DNA from: Chara braunii
Lineage: Eukaryota; Streptophyta; Charophyceae; Charales; Characeae
DNA length: 37,751 bases
Direction of reading: 5' to 3'
Assembly (NCBI GenBank): GCA_003427395.1
Contig: BFEA01000468.1
Span: 1,046,199 to 1,083,949, forward strand
Part shown: positions 18,291-27,366 of the stretch, one piece after another
Numbering within the stretch: the first letter of the stretch is position 1
Layout of the letters: the number at the start of each line of letters is the position of its first letter
The notes under the pieces: model-generated
Database searches by the model: none
What the model was told of the DNA's origin: nothing
What the model saw: the letters and a program-made list of their open reading frames with translations, nothing else
Made by a program: the position numbers and the translations under genes

Positions 18291-19660
18291 GAGTGCAAGT
18301 GTCTTCTGGCTCAGAGTTGGGGCGATGACAGATTGTGCTGCCTAGGCCGGGGTGGGGTGCTATGGGTGTCTCTGTGGGAGTGCTCGTACCGCTGCCGACG
18401 CACGTTTCGGGATCCGACGAAGACGAGCTGGGTTCTCGTCGCTCGGCCCTGGGATGAGCTCGATTTGCGACCCTCACCTGCCGATGCTCGTCGGGCTGCC
18501 AACACTCTGAGCACGGCGGACGGGTCCAGAACCGGGCTATGGAATCCCAGGGGACCGCGAGTAACCGGTGGTAGGGGAGGACGGTATAGTAGGGAGGGAA
18601 GTCGGTGGTGATGGCAACGAAGCCTGGGGTTAGAAGATATTGCTGATTTCGGTTGTCGGGATAATCGGGAATCCGTGAGTCTCCGGTGATTGCAAACTGG
18701 AAGTCGCCCTCGCACAGTCACTCGTTTTCAGTCCGGCAAGGGTACTCAAGATACCCAGGGTTCCGTAGGTGGAGACGTTGTCGGATTCCCTGCCGGCGGA
18801 TCTGTTCCCTTTCCCAATATGCTCGGTATTCTGGGTCCCTTTCCCAGATACTCAAGCTTCGCGATCGGTGATCCAAAAACGAGAATCTATCGCTATGTCT
18901 CGTTCAACCGAATTCCTACATACACATCTTCCTACGGGGCGAGATCGTGGCTGGCTTTCGCGGGCGCACGTGTAGATGGCACGTCCGCGGGGCGGCCGCT
19001 GTCTTATATGTGCGTGCGCAAGGGCCAGCGGACCAGATCCTGATCTGCACAAATAACTAGGGAAGCGATCCGTCAGCATACCGGCTCAGTTATGCAGCTA
19101 ATTCCCTCAGGCTATCAATCTCGTTCCGTTTCGATCTTGCACAAAGCCTATACACTCAGCGATCCCCGTATGTCTGAGGGCGTCGGGACCTTAATTCGTT
19201 CTGACCCGTACCGTAGATAGGGACTCCATCATTCACGTCGAGATCTATCGTGCTAAATCCATTCGGGGTTGCGGGCCGTCCTCGCGGGGGCGCGTGTAAG
19301 TCGTGCTCGTCAGATCGCACTTACACGGGGACTCGCAGGGTTGGTCCGCTGTGGGTTGATCCATTAGCCAATCACCTGTGCAGAAGAAGGTTCATGCAAC
19401 AATCCTTCAGCCAATTTTGTTCGAGCAGAAAGCAGTTATGTGGCCATCAGGGGAATATCTCATCACCATCCAGACATACATCGAAGCACCGTGACAGTAT
19501 CAAACTCCTTTCACCTACCAACCATCCGGGTGATAATAGATCGGTGTTGCAAGTGTTGGATGATTCAGGATTGCACGCAAGGCATCGGGTATTCAAGCAT
19601 TACAAGATCATCTGACCCATCTCATCAAGCGGATGCAAAAACGAAATAGGGAGGACAGAG
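18291..19660. other. No supported gene; one hairpin
   Basis: A plus-strand open frame at 18690-19043 has a glycine/proline-rich peptide (SVGGDVVGFPAGGSVPFPNM) but no recognised family. A hairpin with arms CGTGTAAGT/ACTTACACG lies at about 19290-19328. Nothing else is clear. Confidence 0.4.
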
Positions 19661-20932
19661 ATTGAGCCGCGCATCACACAAAGCCAAAAGAAATGTCAAA
19701 AATGCAAAACAAAGGCGCCTCGCCCAGAGTCAAAATTTCATACACAAGGACTGGGAAAAGACAAAGAAGATTGCAATCCCACATCCGCCTATTTCCCCTA
19801 TCTCTCTCTCTTTCCGATGCGGACAGTCCGTCGTCTCGCACCCACCAACGAAGTTGTCAGCCCGCTTAGTCCGCATGCGCCCGTCAGGTTCGCCTGTGCA
19901 CCACAGTTCGTCGTGGCCTACACGTCAACCCCGCGCACTTGGCACCAGCTCGTCGGGTCGCCCAACTCCCACGTCAACTCACCTCTTACTTCGCTCGTTA
20001 GCCGACCCTCACTGATCGCGCTAACCTCGAGCTTCCAGAATTTTTAGAGAGCTATCTAATCGCGCTGACAAAATTTATAGTATGCATGCGTGCGCAAAGA
20101 TGCGGGATTGCAAGAAAGAGGAGCAGAGAAGGAAGTGCCTAAGCTTGGCATGGCCAGATCGCGGCGTGGGGGACGTAGCCACTCTCCATGCATCGATCTA
20201 GGCATGCAGCGCTCAGGCCAATTAAACGCAGCGAAAAGAAGGAAAAAGGGTGGGAAGAAGGCGAGGGAACAAGAAGAGAGATACAGTAACAATGACGCCC
20301 GCCCAACGATTCATTTGCATGCAAGATTAAGGGCGCCGCTTCGTCAGAACTTCGTTCCCGCCGCAGAAAGATGTGCGCAAGAAAAAGGCGCCGCTCGACA
20401 AGAATTTCAAAAAGTCCTAAATTCCCATCTGAACTCGAGATTGCAACAGAAAAATTCCAACGAGATGGAAGAAAAGCAAAAAGAAATCAAAATTCCGAGA
20501 GCCCTCGGGGGCTCGTCCTTAGTTGAAAGGAAAGAAAGAACCATCGCCCACCGTTATTGATCTGGGCGCGCACACTCAACCGTCTGTCCCGGCCCTGTCC
20601 CATCACTGCCGAAGGGGGAGGAGCGAAGTGAAGGAAAAGAAGGAAGCGAGGACACTGGCGCAATTTACCCACCGACCCCTCCTCCCGCAATTTGTCCAAC
20701 CTTCCTATCTCAGGACCCCTCATTGTCATCGCGCAGAAAGTCCCACGGCCCGGAAAGTGGTTCGTCACATCATGCCCTGAAAATCAACTAACTCAATTTG
20801 GCCACTCCCCTAATCACACAGTCATTCCACCACGTGTATTAGAGTTTCAGAGTTGTCCTCTACATTGCGTCCCGTTAACACCAGAGTATGGAGGTTGACC
20901 ATCTCATGCAGGCCAAGCACATTCTTGCGCAG
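19661..20932. other. No supported gene
   Basis: Purine-rich DNA from 20090 to 20560 yields Lys/Glu/Arg-rich open frames without family signatures. No repeats with clear ends were seen. Confidence 0.4.
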
Positions 20933-21135
20933 GGCCCTTTAGACATATTGACGGGTCCGCCTTTCGTTGCCAACACCTTATCCCCAAAATCATCAACCTC
21001 GGCCCTTGAGACATATTGATGGGTCCGTCTTTCACTGCCATCACCTTATCCCCAAAATCACCAACCTCGGCCCTTCAGACATATTGATGGGTCCGTCTTT
21101 CTCTGCCGACACCTTATCCCCAGTATCGCCGACCT
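20933..21135 (+). repeat. 68-bp tandem repeat, three units
   Basis: GACATATTGAYGGGTCCG starts units at 20942, 21010 and 21078. Each unit continues through CACCTTATCCCCAAAATCA and ACCTCGGCCCTT. The third unit is more diverged at its end. Confidence 0.92.
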
Positions 21136-21230
21136 CTAATCCTCCTTCACTGGTTGTCAGTCTCTGGCCCACTTAGTAGTAGCTTGCATTCAAGTAAGCA
21201 AATGTGCGGCTGGATCACCTAGCACCTGGG

Positions 21231-21297
21231 GGCAGGCTCCATCTATTGGTGGGGAGCGTCACCTGCTGGAAAACGGGTCCAACGTCCCTTACATAGT
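21231..21297 (-). repeat. Inverted copy of the 16.2-kb motif repeat
   Basis: CTCCATCTATTGGTGGGGAG followed by CTGCTGGAAAACGGGTCCAA and CGTCCC is the reverse complement of the block around 16137-16285. Confidence 0.8.
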
Positions 21298-21559
21298 AGA
21301 TTCAGCCTGGAAGGAGAACTGGATGGTGTCTGGAGGGAACCTGCCAACATTGATTGCTCTGGAAACCAGAGGATTGACTGAGCAGGTGTGAAAGTGGAAG
21401 CAAGATGGTCACCGTCACCCTCTCCAACCCTGTACCTAGTCAGAGAATTGAGTTACTGCTACAGATTGGCAGGTTTTTCTAGATCATACGAAAAAGATTT
21501 AGGCCCTTATATCCTACTGAAATTCACAATTTCAAGAAGAAAAGTCATAATCTCTCAAA

Positions 21560-21893
21560 ATGAAACAGCAATAGCTAGATGATGGTGTGCAGTATCACTC
21601 AACCAAAGTCCTGCTGTTACTGGATTAAGACCTCCCCCAAAAGTCAGCAAATCTGAGTATGCTCACCAATTCAAAGTAAAAAAAAGGTCTCAAGCCACCC
21701 TTAAAGCTTGGATATAATTGGGCTACAAAATCTCTATTTATTATTTAATATAAATTCATGAGGTAATAGAATTTCTTTAGGATAAACTCCAACATTTAAC
21801 AATTGATTAATAGGCATAGAAACATGTATTTGATGTCCTTCCCAAGCCAGTGATCCTGATCCAAGCAGTCCTGCCCACATGACCCAACATAAA
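21560..21893 (-). pseudogene. psaA: Plastid psaA fragment transferred to nuclear DNA (NUPT)
   Basis: The minus strand reads recognisable photosystem I P700 apoprotein A1: [39 protein letters not shown], then after a frame change RDFVAQLYPSFK, and later [20 protein letters not shown] with HHHLAIAV. A 7-bp insertion (AATAAAT) after ILN creates a frameshift and stop. A T-run expansion and an in-frame TGA lie further on. Similarity stops abruptly after AIAV, about 21560. Only a short C-terminal-half segment of the roughly 750-residue protein is present, so it is non-functional. Confidence 0.88.
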
Positions 21894-22054
21894 GTCTTCC
21901 TACCGGAACATCTACACAATAGATCCACTATGTTTGACAATATCTCCTTCCTTCTTCAATGGCAGTATAACTACCAGAAACCACAATTCCTACACTCTCA
22001 TTTTTTTCTACATTCAGTGCCTTGACCATACATATCGCTCTTCGTTTCTAGTGT

Positions 22055-22138
22055 ACGGCTAGCGGGACTCGAACCCACAAGGCACGAAGCGCCGCCACAT
22101 CCTAAGTATGGTGCCTAAGCCAATTTCGCCATAGCCGT
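22055..22138 (-). tRNA. trnL-UAG: tRNA-Leu (UAG), organelle type
   Basis: The 84-nt minus-strand sequence folds as a class II tRNA: a perfect 7-bp acceptor stem (ACGGCTA/TAGCCGT), a D-loop region TGGCGAAATTGG, anticodon stem CCATA/TGTGG with loop CTTAGGA (anticodon UAG, + strand 22102-22104), a long variable arm (GGCGCTTCGTGCC), and T-arm GTGGGTTCGAGTCCCGC. CCA is not encoded. The long variable arm and sequence style match plastid or mitochondrial Leu tRNA, and it sits between the psaA fragment and the intron tail, so it probably arrived with organelle DNA. The fold is intact; expression in the nucleus is doubtful without a separate promoter. Confidence 0.85.
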
Positions 22139-22247
22139 TTCTTTCTGGAATATGTATAATGAAGTTAGTTGAATGAAAGGAGTATACGCATGTCTACCAT
22201 ATTGACACTGTTGTTCAACAATCTCAAAAGTAAAAGTTTTGCATAAT

Positions 22248-22328
22248 TATCGTAGTTTATAAAAACAAATCATGTAATTTTTATCTCTACTACAGAACCG
22301 TACATTAAACTTTTACCTCATACGGCTC
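22248..22328 (-). ncRNA. Group II intron 3' end (domains V and VI), organelle-derived
   Basis: On the minus strand, 22328-22295 is a 34-nt hairpin starting GAGCCGTATGAGG and ending TGTACGGTTC, the length and sequence of a canonical group II intron domain V. Domain VI-like pairing follows (GTAG..ATAAAAA against TTTTTAT..CTAC) with unpaired A residues suited to a branch point. The catalytic upper part (domains I-IV) is absent upstream, so this is a fragment. The host gene could not be identified. Confidence 0.75.
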
Positions 22329-22556
22329 CTTAATAACTAAAGATCCCGGCCTTGACTTCAAAAATTGTGGCCATGTCTTTATTCAGTCTGTAGGCTCTGC
22401 TTTCTGAATTCTTCCGAGTCCGCAAGGGGCCTAGTACCAGGTCCTAGGCAGCTCTACTGGGTCCCTGTCAGGACGTGACTAGGCCTGCAGCTGCGTGATC
22501 CAGACCCAGGGCCTCACACAAAAATCAGACAAATAAAAAAGGATGGCAGATGAATC
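22329..22556. other. Flank of the plastid-derived block
   Basis: Base composition returns to that of the surrounding nuclear DNA. Nothing else was recognised. Confidence 0.4.
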
Positions 22557-22667
22557 CTACCTTCTTCACCTGAATACATTTTACGGTCATTATTTCTGTA
22601 TTTAGACGGAAAGATACCCCAGATACAACTATACTTACCATTCCTTGTATTCCGGCGAAGAAGATAG
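22557..22667. mobile_element. 111-bp palindromic family, diverged copy
   Basis: It begins CTACCTTCTTCACCTGAATA and ends TATTCCGGCGAAGAAGATAG, exactly 111 bp like 1388-1498. The inner arms (ACGGTCATTAT..CTGTATTTAGAC) are more diverged. Confidence 0.78.
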
Positions 22668-22930
22668 CAGCAAAAACTGTGCACATACTTTTAGTTTCAG
22701 CGCTCCCCGAACGGGAAAACCAATATGTTCTTTAAACCACCAGTACCTATCCCCGGTCTTAAGAAGGTAGCAGCAAAAACCGTGCACATACTTCTAGTTT
22801 CAGCGCTCCCCGAACGGGAAAACCAATACGTTCTTTAAACCACCAGCACCTCTCCCCGGTCTTTCGTTCGCTGCATCTTTCCGGGCTAAGCCTACCGGAC
22901 CGAAATGGCTGGCAGGGCCAGCCGAAACAA
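22661..22930. repeat. 103-bp tandem duplication and AAACCACCAGTACCT family segment
   Basis: The unit AAG(A/G)TAGCAGCAAAAAC through CCCCGAACGGGAAAACCAAT and TTTAAACCACCAG repeats at 22661 and 22764. The second is followed by a hairpin GGCTGGCAGGGCCAGCC (about 22902-22920) and CGAAACAAAATG, paralleling 7525-7950. The unit's left edge overlaps the end of the palindromic element at 22667. Confidence 0.78.
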
Positions 22931-23887
22931 AATGCACCTGTGTCGGTTTGCTTTTTATTGCTAAATGCCAAGCGACAGGAATCTGCATCGGCAATAACAG
23001 GCTCGAAGATACTTTTGTGTTTTAACATAAGCTTCCAGAACAAGGCGCCAATCAAATGCACCCTTGACAGACAATTGAGGTTCAACCTTCCAACGGGTTG
23101 GTTGAAGTCCCAAGGAAACGGGTGGTCACAATCACTTCTTTTTTTGTGGCATTGCATGCACATGATGACACGCAAAGAACCAATTTACTCATGCATGAAC
23201 ATACATGATTATGAGACTGTACAAAGAATCTAGTTAGGCATCCAGATGTTACCCCAGAAAATCAGTTAGGGCTGATGGGCCCAGCTCGTTCAGAGAGGGT
23301 ACCAAAGTTGCATTCAAGAGCCCATCGATCCGGTTCCCAGCACGTGGTGCTCCCCACGGCTGAACTGTGTCAAAAAAAGGAAAACGGCGGCCACGCCCTC
23401 GGCCTCACTGATGGCCTTACCGATACACACCCCCTCGTGCATGCTCTGTGCCAGACCACCTGGGATACCCATTGCCAAATGCAGTTAGCACATTGCAGCT
23501 TCTTGCAGCCACTAATTCCCCCCATTTGTTGTTGGCTATTAACCACCGCACAGAAATCCAACCCATATCAGGTCGATGGGGGTTCAATTCCCTTAAGTTC
23601 GCCTCCATTGGATGTGAAGGGGGCGCGGGGGCGGGGGCGAGGGCGGGGGCGATGGGCTGTTAATTGGGTTGTACATTGGAGGGTTCAGGATGTCTCAGAC
23701 TCTCGGCATGGGAACATTAGCAGGAGCGTAGTAGAGACTAAACGGATGATAGGCGCGCATCGCAAAGAGCCATAGTGCTCAAGAAAATTGGACTGCCACT
23801 ACCACTGGTCCCTCGGGACCTAGTGGTACTTTGCCACATTGCCAAAAAGAACTCTTTGTACTACCGTCTTCCAGGTTTTGGACGTCT
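22931..23887. other. No supported gene; GC-rich minisatellite
   Basis: A G-rich minisatellite (GGGGGCG units) lies at about 23622-23651. An open frame at 23275-23775 reads through it without recognisable domains. A B-box-like GGTTCAATTCC at 23583 has no convincing A-box partner. Confidence 0.45.
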
Positions 23888-24510
23888 GGGTCGCCATCTG
23901 GGCAGTCCGCTATGGCGAGTATTTGGACACAATGGCCGGCCAGATTCCTGTCAGGAACACCTGAGGAATGTACCTTGGGAATTCCGGTTATTCAAACATG
24001 AAACGAACTGGGAAAATATTGATGTACGTTTGGAATTCCTGCTTTTCAAATGTGGAAAAGAGCTGCAGGAAAATCTTTTGTTTTTTATGTTAAGTTGGAC
24101 CATTTGTCGATTTATGCGTGCCATCCATGCTAATCTTCTCTGTGCAGGGGCCATGCTAATCTTCTTTCTCTGAATCGTTCCAATTGTAACGGATGTCCCA
24201 AAGGACTGCAGGAAAATCGGTCTAAGCTTTCTGCTTTGGCACCATCTCTGGACACTCCAGCTGATCTGATCATTTGGGACTTCGGGACCATAGAGTCCCA
24301 CCCATACATCATTAATGGCGAATCATACTCCATCCGTACCGTCTTCACCCGAACAGAACGCCCCGCCATTATAGATACATATATTGATCTTCCCCCAGTT
24401 CTTTCCATGTTCGAATAACTGGAATCCTAGGCAGGCATCTGGTCTCCCAGTGTGTCCAAATACTGGGGATACCAAACTGCCCAGATGGCAATCCAGCCAT
24501 CTGATACCTA
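23888..24510. mobile_element. Foldback element of about 620 bp carrying a U6 retrocopy
   Basis: The left arm (23888-24028: GCCATCTGGGCAGT, GTATTTGGACACA, GTTATTCAAACATG, GAACTGGG) is mirrored by the right arm (24368-24510: CCCAGTTC, CATGTTCGAATAAC, TGTGTCCAAATAC, ACTGCCCAGATGGC). Between the arms lie the U6 retrocopy and a fragment of the 111-bp palindromic family (about 24329-24352). No ORF was seen. Confidence 0.75.
24092..24206 (-). pseudogene. U6 snRNA retrocopy 3 with internal duplication and 13-bp target repeats
   Basis: Minus strand from 24206: GTCCTTTGGGACATCCG, CAATTGGAACGATTCAGAG, AAGAAGATTAGCATGGCCCC and TGCA, then a second CAGAGAAGATTAGCATGG, then GGCACGCATAAATCG and a final CAAATGGTCC. 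The second CAGAG..ATGG block is a re-copy of the middle, lengthening the RNA sequence to about 115 nt and displacing GCGCAAGGAT. A T/A-rich tail (24076-24091) follows. CTGCAGGAAAATC flanks the insertion perfectly (24063-24075 and 24206-24218, the last sharing one base with the 5' end). Confidence 0.88.
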
Positions 24511-24778
24511 CCGATAGCTATACAGGTGCAAGCACGATTTTCACTCGAGATAATTCAGACATGTTACAATCCTTGGCCAATTCCGAAGTGCAAATTCACA
24601 AGGAAATACAATGCCGTCCAATTGCAAGGAAAATGAAAGAACTTGAGAGGAGAAAGAGACAAAGGAAGGAGAAGAAGAAGAAAGAAGAAGAAGATGTACA
24701 CCAGCAATAGACCAATGACAAATCCACGTTCACTCGCCAACCAATCTCCTCCTCTCTTATTCAACAATGAATAATAAA

Positions 24779-24788
<10 letters not shown>
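24511..24788. other. No gene seen
   Basis: A GAA-rich purine run lies at about 24644-24694; nothing else. Confidence 0.5.
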
Positions 24789-24811
<23 letters not shown>

Positions 24812-25412
24812 AATAACAATGAACGGCTGAACAGAACCAATGTCTGAATCCCTCTCTTACTGCCAGCACAACAAGAGGTCCACCATAGCCATGACCTCCA
24901 TCTTCCTCCACCTCCGCAGGTAATGGGTATGGCGCACTACTAGGGGCCCTGCCCTGATATTCAAAAGACAATGCAAAAGCAGCTATGTCCTCGACACCGC
25001 ACGCCGCCATGCCTGGCTCTGCCCTAAAGCCTTCTTGATGCAGCGCTACCCCACTTGGGGCCTTCCAGATACAGCACCTACCAAGGAGATGAAGATGGCC
25101 TCCACCATAGCCAGGTAAGTACCCCTGGCCTCTCTCCTCCCTAGTCCCCTTCTTCCTCCTCCTGCCAGGCGCTGTCCACCAGAGCCGAGGGGGAAGCCCT
25201 GTTGCTCCTCTCCCCAGCGCTGCACACAAGCGCTCTGCCACCAGGCGCTCCAGCAGTGTGACACCCAAACTTGCATGCAGCAAATGAGGAGGAGCAACTC
25301 GCTCCTCCTCCTCCTGGAGACATACCGGCCAACCAGCCTCATGGCCGGTGACTTCCTGGCCGTGCAGCCTCCAAGCAACCAGTACCTCCTCCCTTTCAGA
25401 GGGAAATATCAT
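24789..25412 (-). CDS. Doubtful 207-codon open frame
   Basis: A GC-rich minus-strand frame from ATG 25412 is open for 207 codons. Its last eight codons are Tyr, from an (AAT)n microsatellite, an unlikely natural terminus. Internal stretches (FRAEPGMAACGVEDIAAFAL, PLPAEVEEDGGHGYGG) are varied, but no family is recognised and overlapping frames are also open. It may be chance in GC-rich DNA or an exon fragment. Confidence 0.22.
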
Positions 25413-26025
25413 TGCAGGTCTGATATCGTCCGCTACATGCCCTAGACTCAGACTTCAGGACTGATACCTAGACCTGGGCCTACGGAACTCTCTAAAATTC
25501 ACACAACCTCTCAAGGTCCTAACTTTTTGCCTTCTTCTGCTTGGCCTACCACTACTCAAGTGCCTACGGGCCTAGCCTCCCGCTAGTTCAGTGTGCCCCT
25601 AACCTAAGCTACTCCTTCAGCCACTTGAGTGTTTCCCCGCTCCAACCCTCAACGTCACGGCCACATAAGTACCGGCCTCGTGGGTCTCCCGAACAAACGA
25701 GTGCCCAAGCGGGCCACACCCACAGTCAAGCAGGCAGGCACTCAGACAGACACGTGAACCAGCAAGCACCCTCACACACAGACTTAGAAAACTGAGCAAA
25801 AAGCGGGAATCTCAGCAAAGCACACATTCCGGCGGCAAAACTGAGACATCAGGAGTGTTCTCAGTCTGTGGTTCTGCAGGTCATTCCAGACATGATGATT
25901 CCACCAGTGGACATATCTCTGTCCTCAATTACGCAAAAAACTAGGCTACCAGTGGGGCCGCCCGGATCACCTTGTCTGACTGGGCGGCCCGCCCGTGCAA
26001 GGGCCAAAGATTGGCCCAGCAAAAA
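25413..26025. other. No supported gene up to the assembly gap
   Basis: Nothing recognisable except GC-rich inverted short blocks (GGGGCCGCCCGG, GGGCGGCCCGCCC) at about 25954-25993, next to the gap. Confidence 0.45.
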
Positions 26026-26210
26026 NNNNNNNNNNNNNNNNNNNNNNNNNNNNNNNNNNNNNNNNNNNNNNNNNNNNNNNNNNNNNNNNNNNNNNNNNNN
26101 NNNNNNNNNNNNNNNNNNNNNNNNNNNNNNNNNNNNNNNNNNNNNNNNNNNNNNNNNNNNNNNNNNNNNNNNNNNNNNNNNNNNNNNNNNNNNNNNNNNN
26201 NNNNNNNNNN
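26026..26210. other. Assembly gap (N run, 185 nt)
   Basis: Undetermined bases. The right side resumes with TTAACCCCCCCCC and a poly(T) run. Frames translated across it are meaningless. Confidence 1.
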
Positions 26211-26269
26211 TTAACCCCCCCCCCTTTTTTTTTTTTTTTTTAAAGGGCAAGTTGTCCCTCGCCACTCTG

Positions 26270-26388
26270 GTAGCCTAGACTAAAAACCAAAATTAAATCA
26301 ACGCCCGGCAATTATCGCTGTACCTAGACTGAAAGTTGGCCAAACACAGCTATAATGACCAGGCATTCTATTCGGTTGAAGAAGGTAG
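26270..26388. mobile_element. 111-bp palindromic family, worn copy
   Basis: The right arm is clear (CAGCTATAATGACC..TTCGGTTGAAGAAGGTAG). On the left only AACGCCCGGCAATTATCGCT and CTAGACTG are recognisable, and the terminal CTACC is lost. Confidence 0.65.
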
Positions 26389-26425
26389 CTCTGGCAGATT
26401 GAAACCTTTCTGCCTGCCTAGTCCG

Positions 26426-26500
26426 GTTGGTGTAGCTCAGTGGTTAGAGCACCGGTTGAAAATGCGCATTGTGGTACCAGGTTGCGGGTTCAAAACTTCG
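26426..26500 (+). mobile_element. tRNA-like SINE head
   Basis: GTGTAGCTCAGTGGTTAGAG is an excellent A-box region with a GCTC/GAGC D-stem. GCGGGTTCAAAACTTCGC about 40 nt later is a B-box/T-arm with one extra base. The anticodon stem and acceptor do not fold well, so a tRNA-derived SINE is more likely than a tRNA gene. No A-rich tail is adjacent. Confidence 0.55.
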
Positions 26501-26763
26501 CAGCCTTGTGCATGGACACGGGCAGGGCGTTAGAATGACGCACGGCTGGACACACTCCCCTGGGCTGACGCAGGTAAGCTATTACAGACACTGCTTGCGC
26601 ACCACCCAGGGGCAAGTCCATGGTTGTTGTATGTTGGGTTTGGGGTGTGGGATGTTTGCCTGATGCTCTCGGCTCTAGTGGTTCTTTGCGGGCTTGCATA
26701 CTTGAGGATGATTTTTCATTTGCCTTCCAGTCCGATGTTGCGTACAAATCGTTCAGTTTCCAC

Positions 26764-26835
26764 AGTAGCTCAGTAGGTTCGATAGAAGATTGCATGGATG
26801 AGGTGGTGTGTTCAAAACAAGCTCACCTAGTGGGA
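26764..26835 (+). mobile_element. Second tRNA-like SINE head
   Basis: AGTAGCTCAGTAGGTTCGAT (A-box) is followed by GTGTGTTCAAAACAAGCTCA (B-box-like) about 35 nt downstream. Cloverleaf pairing is poor. Confidence 0.45.
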
Positions 26836-26844
26836 GGCAGAACC

Positions 26845-27210
26845 ACGAGACCTAGACACCGCCCATAGCCTCAGGAACGGTTGACGACAGTGAGACTTAG
26901 TACAGACTGTAGTCAGTGTTGGTAGGTTTCTTGGGGCAAGATTAGAGTAGGGGGGGACCCGTTGCTAGCTGGAGATCTGGGGGGGTCAGCCACTAGGTAC
27001 GGGAGGGGTTAGGATGAGGGCTCCCCTTAGGACAGCTCGCCCGTGGAACTGGAACAGGAACAGGAACGGTTGATGAGAGTGAGACTTACTACAATCCACC
27101 GTCGATGTCTGTCTGAACTAGGACCCTACAGACCGCCCATGGAACGAGGAACAGTCGATGAGAGTGAGACTCCATACAGTCTATGGCCGGTGCCGGTAGG
27201 GCCCTTGTGT
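26845..27210 (+). repeat. Three diverged copies of a 'GGAACGGTTGATGAGAGTGA' segment
   Basis: Blocks CCGCCCATRG, GGAACRGTYGAYGAGAGTGA and TACAGTCTRTGG recur at about 26857-26925, 27058-27100 and 27131-27200. They directly follow the SINE heads and probably belong to the SINE body. Confidence 0.65.
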
Positions 27211-27316
27211 GGGTGGGGCTCTCTACAGGATTGGTTGGGTTGCCTGCCTCCTGTGTTAAGTTCACTATCAACAAAAAAAAAAAAAAACAAAAAAAAAAAC
27301 ATGTAGTAATGACAAC

Positions 27317-27366
27317 AGTGTGCACAGAGAAAAAAAAAAAAAAAAAAAAAAAAGTGTGCACAGAGA
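27317..27366. mobile_element. Poly(A) insertion flanked by 14-bp direct repeats
   Basis: AGTGTGCACAGAGA at 27317-27330 and 27353-27366 brackets only an A run. Another A-rich run lies just upstream at 27272-27299. Confidence 0.72.

Noticed and set aside
18690-19043. 117-codon Gly/Pro-rich plus-strand frame
   Set aside because: No recognised family, overlapping open frames, and no supporting splice or promoter signal.
20933-21135. CRISPR-like array
   Set aside because: The three units are contiguous 68-bp tandem repeats without unique spacers, and the genome is eukaryotic.
23570-23600. tRNA or SINE from the GGTTCAATTCC B-box
   Set aside because: No A-box at a suitable distance upstream.
25861-26278. 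Open frames crossing the N run
   Set aside because: Most of their length is undetermined sequence.
26426-26500. Functional tRNA gene
   Set aside because: The A- and B-boxes are good, but the acceptor and anticodon stems do not pair properly, so a SINE head is the better reading.
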